IMG/VR virus record: IMGVR_UViG_3300007611_000005
Span: 1-29,993 of that record
Length of the DNA stretch: 29,993 nucleotides
Direction: 5' to 3' (one strand)
Source: a virus
A program made the translations under genes and the position numbers. The notes under the pieces were generated by a model, which saw only the letters and a program-made list of their open reading frames with translations, ran no database searches and was not told the origin of the DNA. Positions 8,273 through 13,905 of the stretch are shown here, piece after piece. Every line of letters starts with the position of its first letter. Positions within the stretch are counted from its first letter, which is position 1.

Positions 8273-8334
8273 TGTGAAACACAAAAATCGCCCGTATATC
8301 AACGGTTAAAAAGGGGAGAAAAAGGTGCGGTCAG

Positions 8335-8341
8335 TTAAATA
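8335..8341 (+). promoter_or_regulatory. Late-type promoter box of the HNH-like gene
   Basis: TTAAATA followed by CGCAC and ATG: the box ends exactly 5 nt before the start codon. A GGGGAG lies upstream of the box and so would not be in the predicted transcript. Confidence 0.55.
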
Positions 8342-8346
8342 CGCAC

Positions 8347-8682
8347 ATGAGACCATTATGCAAATGCGGCGTTAGACCCTGCGCAGTGAACTATAAAAAG
8401 CAGGGCAAAACTTATTACAGAAAGTTATGTGAGGTGTGCTTGAAGCACGGCGTCAACACAGGAGTCCCTAGATGGTACCGTGCCGGCTATAGGATGAACA
8501 ATTACTGCGATAAATGTGGTTATAAAAGTAGGCACAAAGACGTGTTTAGAGTTTATCACATCGATGGTAATCTTGACAATTGTAGACGCAGTAATCTAAA
8601 AACAGTGTGTGCCAATTGTAGAATAGAGTTAGCACACACGGATTCTGTTTGGAAACAGGGAGACTTAGTTGCAGACTTCTAG
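8347..8682 (+). CDS. Small HNH-like zinc protein, possibly a degenerate endonuclease
   Basis: 111 residues with four Cys pairs: CKC and CEVC near the N-terminus, then YCDKCGY and VCANCRIEL. The second half reads FRVYHIDGNLDNC and SNLKTVCANC, the usual order of an HNH/GVE-type nuclease (His in HIDGN, Asn in SNL, zinc-binding CxxC). The final His normally following the CxxC is Arg here, so the metal site may be incomplete. Many phage HNH genes are free-standing homing endonucleases. This one stands alone on the plus strand between genes 18 and 1, and its 3' end overlaps the end of the dNMP kinase gene by 18 nt. It could be an active nuclease, a nicking variant, or a DNA-binding remnant. Confidence 0.7.
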   Translation: MRPLCKCGVRPCAVNYKKQGKTYYRKLCEVCLKHGVNTGVPRWYRAGYRMNNYCDKCGYKSRHKDVFRVYHIDGNLDNCRRSNLKTVCANCRIELAHTDSVWKQGDLVADF

Positions 8683-9288
8683 AATACTTTCGATCTGATC
8701 GTATAAGTGAGTCAAATCATAATTGTTGTCTAAAATGTGATCAAAGTTAGTATTCAGCCAACTCCATTCAGACGAATGGATTTCTAAAACATTCATTGTG
8801 TTAATGCCCCACACTTCGCCCTCGTTTGCAGCTCTTGCCGCATCTAACCAATCTGGCATTGCGCCGCGCTGAACCCAAACCACCTGGCCGCCTGCTTCTT
8901 TGATTGTTTTAACTTCGTTAGGGAATCGGCAGTCTGTGATCACAACGTCGCTGGTGCTGTCTAGCAGTTTTCTCTCTAGGCTGTGAACCCAAATAGAATC
9001 GTGAAAACTTTTGCGGGCAACTTCTGTTCCCCAATACTGCAAGACCCAACGAGGAGTAAGACTGGGCATGTTTAACTTTTTTGCCCACCACTCGTCAACT
9101 TCTTCACGAGCAAGGCGGGCTTCTTTGCTGCGACCTTCTAGCATTTCTCTATCCCATCCAAACACCGCAGATACAGCATCTTTGAGGGTGCTTGCAAAAC
9201 TTTCTCGTTGGAATCCGTGTTGATTGATAAGATAGTCTGCAACAGTATCTTTGCCACAGCCGATAAAGCCGCAAATGCCTATGATCAT
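8665..9288 (-). CDS. 1: Deoxynucleoside monophosphate kinase (gp1-like)
   Basis: 207 residues. It has a P-loop at residues 7-15 (GFIGCGKDT) and the T4 gp1-type layout: FQRESFASTLKDAVSAVFGW, then TPRWVLQYWGTEVARK, then VVITDCRFPNEVKTIKEAGG. The enzyme phosphorylates dNMPs to dNDPs from ATP in the cytoplasm, supplying DNA synthesis. Start: ATG with AAGGAG about 10 nt upstream. A sigma70-like promoter (TTGACT, 16 bp, TATAAT) lies just ahead, so it can be expressed early although it is embedded among late genes. The 3' end overlaps the HNH-like gene on the other strand. Confidence 0.93.
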   Translation of the reverse strand: MIIGICGFIGCGKDTVADYLINQHGFQRESFASTLKDAVSAVFGWDREMLEGRSKEARLAREEVDEWWAKKLNMPSLTPRWVLQYWGTEVARKSFHDSIWVHSLERKLLDSTSDVVITDCRFPNEVKTIKEAGGQVVWVQRGAMPDWLDAARAANEGEVWGINTMNVLEIHSSEWSWLNTNFDHILDNNYDLTHLYDQIESILEVCN

Positions 9289-9313
9289 TATTGTTTTTCT
9301 CCTTTATGGAGTT

Positions 9314-9341
9314 ATTATAACAATCTTAGACTCAAAGTCAA
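9314..9341 (-). promoter_or_regulatory. Sigma70-type early promoter of gene 1
   Basis: On the minus strand the -35 hexamer TTGACT (9336-9341) and the -10 hexamer TATAAT (9314-9319) are separated by 16 bp. The match to the bacterial housekeeping consensus is near perfect. It lies in the 3' end and just downstream of the 9338-9634 gene and faces the dNMP kinase. No other strong sigma70-type promoter was noticed in the window. Confidence 0.8.
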
Positions 9342-9634
9342 GTCATTCTTTTATTTAATTGTCTTACTAATTTAGAAAATGGGTTAACGCGTTTGGTTCT
9401 TTTGGCTTTACGAGCCTGGCGTATTCCTGTGCGTTTGCGTGTAACACGCATCTTTGCCGCTTGTGCAGGGTTCGGAGCCTTAAAGCAGTCAGACGGCTTA
9501 CTAACCACTCTGTTTTTTCTTGGTCCGCTAGGACATCTAAATCTAAGTTTCGGGGTACCTGATTTTGTGCGTTTAAACGCACGTTTAAATTCTGCTAAGG
9601 TTTCTTCCTCGGTAATAAATTCGCTTGCTTTCAT
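9338..9634 (-). CDS. Small very basic head-protein candidate with capsid-targeting-like N-terminus
   Basis: 98 residues. The start at 9634 (MKASEFITEEETLAEFKRAF) is preferred over an ATG 15 nt upstream because it overlaps the gene 13 stop as TAATG and matches relatives I recall in marine T4-like phages. Residues 1-10 resemble the T4 capsid-targeting sequence, with I7-T8-E9 as a possible gp21 cleavage site. The rest is extremely rich in Arg and Lys (RCPSGPRKNRVVSKP, then RKRTGIRQARKAKRTKR), with two Cys, and would bind DNA. A role as an internal protein packed with the genome and condensing it, or injected with it, fits. This is inferred from composition and N-terminus. Confidence 0.75.
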   Translation of the reverse strand: MKASEFITEEETLAEFKRAFKRTKSGTPKLRFRCPSGPRKNRVVSKPSDCFKAPNPAQAAKMRVTRKRTGIRQARKAKRTKRVNPFSKLVRQLNKRMT

Positions 9635-10392
9635 TAGCCTATAATCCAACTGTAGCCCTGTCCCCCAGAAACCTGTGTAGTAAGTTCCTGAATCAATCTG
9701 TCCATGTCTCCTACGGCTTCTGCTTTTAGGCTAGAGCCGTTTAACGCAGTGCCGCCCTGCGGACCTGCAATCGATGCAAATTTTTCTCTAGCTTGGCCCA
9801 ATATCATTTTGCAGTTCGCTAGTGTGTAGTCCTTTAGCCACTGTTTCGAATACACATCAGTAAGCAACACTTCGTCGGGTTTTTCGTTATACACCCACAG
9901 CATGACCAGTTCTGTGCCTCGTGGCCTCTGTTGTATAATTAACTTTTTGTTGTGCGGATGCCACACAAAGTTGATAAACGAGCCAAACATTTTTCCTACA
10001 AGTTCTTGATAACCTGCATACAGTTCGTATGTTAGCAGTCCGCCCATATTGGTCGAACTCAGCAGATAAGTGTTGGTATAAGCTAGGTTAAATGGCTCAA
10101 ACACTGTGCCGCCTGTGCCGCCGCCGCTTCGCGAACCAACAGAACGCCTAAATATCTGTCTGACCTGCTGTGTTTCGCGAGGCAAAATATATTCGTTTTT
10201 GTCTTCTTCTAAATATATAAAAGCATACCTTTCTTCCACAGCATTGTCTGCACGCTGTCTAAAAACACCAAGTGATTTTTCTAGAGCTGTTTCATAATGC
10301 TCTGGATCGAGCTCAACATCGACCATTCCGTCGCCTAGATTGAGGCGGCAGTAATCAAAAACTTCTTGTTTTAGTGTGTCAACTTGGCTCAT
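9634..10392 (-). CDS. 13: Neck protein gp13 (head completion)
   Basis: 252 residues (T4 gp13 is 309). Start at 10392 (MSQVDTLKQEVFDYCRLNLG); a 12-residue upstream extension would include the promoter box and is rejected. Matches to T4 gp13 include an N-terminal region with ELDPEHYETALEKSLGVF, a central FINFVWHPHNKKLII, a C-terminal helix QWLKDYTLANCKMILGQARE like T4 RWVKDYATALAKELNGQ, and a terminal hydrophobic GYSWIIG. gp13 forms the neck with gp14 on the filled head and gives the surface for tail attachment. Its ATAAATA late box ends 5 nt before the ATG and forms an inverted pair with that of gene 14. Confidence 0.85.
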   Translation of the reverse strand: MSQVDTLKQEVFDYCRLNLGDGMVDVELDPEHYETALEKSLGVFRQRADNAVEERYAFIYLEEDKNEYILPRETQQVRQIFRRSVGSRSGGGTGGTVFEPFNLAYTNTYLLSSTNMGGLLTYELYAGYQELVGKMFGSFINFVWHPHNKKLIIQQRPRGTELVMLWVYNEKPDEVLLTDVYSKQWLKDYTLANCKMILGQAREKFASIAGPQGGTALNGSSLKAEAVGDMDRLIQELTTQVSGGQGYSWIIG

Positions 10393-10397
10393 ATTGT

Positions 10398-10405
10398 TAT
10401 TTATC
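10398..10405 (-). promoter_or_regulatory. Late promoter box of gene 13
   Basis: The minus strand reads GATAAATA, then ACAAT and ATG (5-nt spacing). It is one arm of a perfect 8-bp inverted repeat with the box at 10411-10418, the two arms being separated by only 5 bp. Confidence 0.75.
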
Positions 10406-10410
10406 CGTAC

Positions 10411-10418
10411 GATAAATA
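10411..10418 (+). promoter_or_regulatory. Late promoter box of genes 14-15
   Basis: GATAAATA on the plus strand, about 21 nt before the likely gp14 start, with AAGGAG in between. It is divergent from, and symmetric with, the gene 13 box, so head-neck genes on both strands start from one compact element. Confidence 0.75.
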
Positions 10419-10439
10419 TAAAACACAAGGAGAATAGCT

Positions 10440-11828
10440 ATTCCACGCTTAAGTCTATATCGCCCAGAAAAAGGCAATGACTACGACTTTTACGATCGTG
10501 TTATTTGGGAGCAGTTCCAAGTAGGCGGAACCGATGTACTGATTCACAAATATATCGGCCCGGGCGAATCTACATCTGGTGCCACACCAACTACACCTCA
10601 ATATGCGCAAGACAGTGTGAGCAATATTCAGGATTTGTTATTCCTCGAAAACAGAGATAGAAAATATTCTGAGGACGTATATCAACTGCGCGGAATATAC
10701 AATGTAAACGACATTGATTTTAATCTAAGTCAATTTGGATTATTTTTACAAAACGACGTTGTTTTTATTACTTTTCATATCAATGACACAGTTGATAAAC
10801 TGGCTCGTAAAATTATACCAGGCGATGTTATAGAATTGCCGCACCTAAAAGATCAATATGCACTGAACGATTTACAATACGCACTCAAAAGATTCTATGT
10901 TATAGAAGATGTAAATCGAGCAGCAGAGGGTTTTTCTCCTTTGTGGTATCCGCACCTGTACAGAGCCAAGTGCGTGCCATTGGTTGACAGCCAAGAATTC
11001 AAAGACATACTCGATAATCTCGCAAACGAAGAAGACTATCAGGGCGCGTACAACCCTGCTGTGCAATATCAGCCTAATGATGTTGTACTAGGTTCTGATG
11101 GCGAAAAATATATTGTGTCTCAACCTGTGCAGGGTGTTGATCCTACCAGCGCAGAAGGTTCCACATACTACCGTCCTGCAGACAGTCTACGAGATCTAAT
11201 GAGCACATACGAAAAAGAAATGCAGATTACAGAAGCGGTGCTAAATCAAGCAGAAGAGGACGCGCCGCAGGCCGGATACAACACTAAAAGATTTTATACC
11301 CTGCAGCCTGACGAAAACGGAAAAGCTGAAATCGTTGGTGCAGATCTAGATACACAGCTGATTCCTTCTACTGACAGTGAAGGCAACGAGTTGGTTGACG
11401 AAAACGGCGATCCTATTTACATGGATTATAGAGCAGACACAGTATATGCTAGCCCGGAAGGTAGTGCATATGACGGCTATTTGACTGACGACGCAATACC
11501 AGAAAACGGAGCGCCCTTTTCTAGCGGCATTGCATTTCCTTTGAATCCTGTGGAAGGACAGTTTGCTCTGAGAACAGATTACTTGCCAAACAGGCTGTTT
11601 AGATTTAACGGATCTCGTTGGGTCAAAATAGAAGATGATGTAAGAATGACGATGAGCAATTTAGGATCTAGCGACGTAGCCGAAGGGGCTAGGTTCGAAG
11701 GCAAAGAAGATAGACAAAATCAAAAATCCACATTTATTAACAATACAAATACTGACACTATCAATGGTAAAGAAATCCAAGAACGGCAAAGTCTATCTCA
11801 AGCACTTAAACCAAAGGCTGACGAATAA
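10440..11828 (+). CDS. 14: Neck protein gp14, no ATG at the family start
   Basis: About 462 residues (T4 gp14 is 256). The first in-frame ATG or GTG candidate is GTG at 10617, but the conserved family N-terminus (PRLSLYRPEKGNDYDF, then QVGGTDVLIHKYIGP) lies upstream in frame. It can be read from ATT at 10440, 7 nt after AGGAG, or from ATA at 10434 where relatives would have ATG. Both are unusual codons. The core FGLFLQNDVVFITFHIND, GDVIELPHLKDQY and AAEGFSPLWYPHLYRAK parallels T4 gp14. Extra parts are a CBM5/12-like insert (~205-245, YNPAVQYQPNDVV) and a W-N-G-type unit (~360-395). gp14 completes the neck between head and tail. It overlaps gp15 by one base (TAATG). Confidence 0.8.
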   Translation: MPRLSLYRPEKGNDYDFYDRVIWEQFQVGGTDVLIHKYIGPGESTSGATPTTPQYAQDSVSNIQDLLFLENRDRKYSEDVYQLRGIYNVNDIDFNLSQFGLFLQNDVVFITFHINDTVDKLARKIIPGDVIELPHLKDQYALNDLQYALKRFYVIEDVNRAAEGFSPLWYPHLYRAKCVPLVDSQEFKDILDNLANEEDYQGAYNPAVQYQPNDVVLGSDGEKYIVSQPVQGVDPTSAEGSTYYRPADSLRDLMSTYEKEMQITEAVLNQAEEDAPQAGYNTKRFYTLQPDENGKAEIVGADLDTQLIPSTDSEGNELVDENGDPIYMDYRADTVYASPEGSAYDGYLTDDAIPENGAPFSSGIAFPLNPVEGQFALRTDYLPNRLFRFNGSRWVKIEDDVRMTMSNLGSSDVAEGARFEGKEDRQNQKSTFINNTNTDTINGKEIQERQSLSQALKPKADE

Positions 11829-13258
11829 TGAATTATTTTTATGATGGCCAAATAAGACGCTATGTGACTCAATTCATGCGTATCTTTATTGGTTTTAGAA
11901 CCGAGGCGGGGGACGAAACACAGCGTACCGTGCCTGTCATGTACGGCGACCTAACACGTCAAGTTGCTAATATTATTAGAGAGAATTCAGAAAACAAACT
12001 GCCAACTGTTCCTAGGATGGCTTGTTTTATAACTGGATTAGAACTAGACACAAAGCGTCTAACAGATCCTTCGTTTGTCAGTAAAATGAATGTGAGAGAA
12101 AGAGACTATTCGTTTGACTCAAACGGAAATCCTCAGTATACAGGCTCGCAGGGCGGAGCTTATACGATCGAAAGACTAATGCCGACTCCGTTTACATTAT
12201 CGATGCGATGCGACATTTGGACCAGCAATACCGAGCAAAAACTGCAACTCCTAGAACAAATATTGGTTTTATTTAATCCCAGCTTAGAAATACAGACCAC
12301 GGACAACTATATCGATTGGACTAGTTTGAGTGCTGTTTACCTTAACAATATTACATTTACTTCCAGAAGTATACCACAAGGCATAGATTCTGACATAGAT
12401 GTGTGTTCAGTTGACTTTACTATGCCTATCTATATTACTCCGCCTGCCAAGGTTAAAAAGCTCGGAGTTGTGCAAAATATTATTTCAAATATCTTTACAG
12501 AGCAAGGAGACGTAAAAGATATCAACTCATTGGTTTATAACACCCAAGAAGCTAATGCAGAAACTAGAACTCCTGCCATAGATTACAGTGTGTTACTGCT
12601 GAAATCTAACAACGGACAATCGCTTGATTATAATCTAACATTGCTGGATCAAGACGAAATTGCACTTAACCTTCAAAGACTGGGAGGCGAGTTTAAAATT
12701 GGCGACAGCATTGACTGGAACACAATCTTACAAGTCTCAGGACAGTACAAAGCAGGCTCTAATCAAATCTTTTTTAAACAGCCGTCTGGATATGAAGTTG
12801 TAGGCACATTTGCTGTAAACGAGATAGACCCAAGCCAGCTGGTTGTAACACTGGATCAAGACACTATACCTACAAACACAATATTACAAGGTGTTGAAAA
12901 CAGAGGCACAATTGACGCCATAGTGGATCCAGAAAAATTTGATCCTCTGACACAGTTTGGCTCGTTAGACAACATTCCAGTAGGTACAAGGTATCTATTG
13001 TTAGACGACATTGTAGATCGGCCCTTAGGCTGGACTAACCTAGACGGCGAAACTGGTGAGATGGGACTGAATTATATCGTGGAGTGGAACGGCACAGAAT
13101 GGCAGGCAGTGTTTAGTCCGGTGTCTGGCAAAGATCCAACATACATACAAAACCTTCGCACAGGCATACAATATGTTTGGAACGGATCGCAATGGCTTAA
13201 ATCGTTCGAAGGCGAATACGCTTCAGGTTTCTGGAGAATTGAATTAGATTCTGTATAA
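11828..13258 (+). CDS. 15: Tail sheath terminator/stabiliser gp15
   Basis: 476 residues (T4 gp15 is 272). The N-terminal ~230 residues match the family: YFYDGQIRRYVTQFMRIF (T4 has YFYNSSFRRYATLM), TVPVMYGDLTRQVANI, IERLMPTPFTLSMRCDIWTS and LEQILVLFNPSLEIQTTDN, with IYITPPAKVKKLGVVQN. gp15 caps the finished tail as a hexamer and joins it to the neck. The C-terminal half (~250-476) is an extension ending in W-N-G-type units (YIVEWNGTEWQAVF, QYVWNGSQWLKSFEG) like those inserted in gp18. The ATG overlaps the gp14 stop, and both probably come from the late box at 10411. Confidence 0.85.
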   Translation: MNYFYDGQIRRYVTQFMRIFIGFRTEAGDETQRTVPVMYGDLTRQVANIIRENSENKLPTVPRMACFITGLELDTKRLTDPSFVSKMNVRERDYSFDSNGNPQYTGSQGGAYTIERLMPTPFTLSMRCDIWTSNTEQKLQLLEQILVLFNPSLEIQTTDNYIDWTSLSAVYLNNITFTSRSIPQGIDSDIDVCSVDFTMPIYITPPAKVKKLGVVQNIISNIFTEQGDVKDINSLVYNTQEANAETRTPAIDYSVLLLKSNNGQSLDYNLTLLDQDEIALNLQRLGGEFKIGDSIDWNTILQVSGQYKAGSNQIFFKQPSGYEVVGTFAVNEIDPSQLVVTLDQDTIPTNTILQGVENRGTIDAIVDPEKFDPLTQFGSLDNIPVGTRYLLLDDIVDRPLGWTNLDGETGEMGLNYIVEWNGTEWQAVFSPVSGKDPTYIQNLRTGIQYVWNGSQWLKSFEGEYASGFWRIELDSV

Positions 13259-13265
13259 TTAGTGT

Positions 13266-13649
13266 ATGAATCAACGTGCCGGGCTTTTGTACATAAGCAA
13301 GTCGTCAGAAAGAATTCTTTTAATTCTTGAAAATCAAAAGTGGACTGTGCCCACGTTTCCTAAATCTGGTGCATTGATTGAAGATGCAAAAAATACTTTA
13401 GACGAATATGCTCACGGCAAAATTATTCCAATTGAGCTTTACATATCTCGAGACAACGGATTTGAATACAGTACGTATGTATGTATTGTAGATCAAGAAT
13501 TTTTAGCAAGCAAATCAAAAACCTATTGTTGGGCAGGCGTCGATAATTTACCTAAAAATATACACGTGGGTTTAAAAAATACCTTAACCAACAGTATAAC
13601 AAAAGCTAAAATAGAAACAATTTTGGAGTTACAGCATGATGCAACTTGA
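13266..13649 (+). CDS. Nudix-fold-like protein without a Nudix box
   Basis: 127 residues. The start RAGLLYISKSSERILLILE followed by KWTVPTFPKSG resembles the first strands of Nudix hydrolases (…GLL…ILLI…W.VPGG…). The catalytic box GX5EX7REUXEEXGU is not present: the region reads GALIEDAKNTLDEYAHG, lacking the RE and EE metal ligands. If the fold is right, it is a catalytically dead or divergent member that may bind a nucleotide or RNA. It begins 8 nt after the gp15 stop and overlaps the next gene by 14 nt, so it belongs to the 14-15 transcript. Function unknown. Confidence 0.55.
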   Translation: MNQRAGLLYISKSSERILLILENQKWTVPTFPKSGALIEDAKNTLDEYAHGKIIPIELYISRDNGFEYSTYVCIVDQEFLASKSKTYCWAGVDNLPKNIHVGLKNTLTNSITKAKIETILELQHDAT

Positions 13650-13905
13650 AAAAAGCCAAAAATTTAAAAAAGAATTACACACCTATAAAACTGCTATGGC
13701 AGAAATAGATGATCAAAAACAACAACAGGATTTAAGAATTTTAATTGAAAGATTGATAGATGAGGTTAAATTAATAGACAAAATGCATAATGATCTTCAT
13801 ATTACAAACGCTATTCCAGAGACTATAAATTCTAACAGACTTAAGATAGTTTCAATCAGAAAAGATATTCAAAAAATTATTAAGGATAATAAAATTCCTA
13901 GATAG
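13636..13905 (+). CDS. Small coiled-coil hypothetical protein
   Basis: 89 residues, almost wholly helical and highly charged. Heptad-like repeats run through EKSQKFKKELHTYKTAMAEI and LRILIERLIDEVKLIDKM, with a second helix NRLKIVSIRKDIQKIIKD at the end. No known motif. The gene overlaps the Nudix-like gene by 14 nt at its start, and the fibre gene on the opposite strand by 8 nt at its end. It could be a small chaperone or regulator expressed with the neck genes; the sequence gives no more. Confidence 0.7.
   Translation: MMQLEKSQKFKKELHTYKTAMAEIDDQKQQQDLRILIERLIDEVKLIDKMHNDLHITNAIPETINSNRLKIVSIRKDIQKIIKDNKIPR

Noticed and set aside
8235-8282. N-terminal extension of the sheath gene to 8282
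   Set aside because: It contains the late box, lacks a ribosome site and does not look like family N-termini; MALQSPG at 8234 has AGGAG in place.
10393-10428. Twelve-residue N-terminal extension of gp13
   Set aside because: It would be translated through the late promoter box; MSQVDTLKQ is the family-like start.
10617-10619. GTG 10617 as the true start of gp14
   Set aside because: The conserved gp14 N-terminus (about 60 residues) lies upstream in the same open frame.
13266-13649. Active Nudix hydrolase
   Set aside because: The Nudix box metal ligands are absent.
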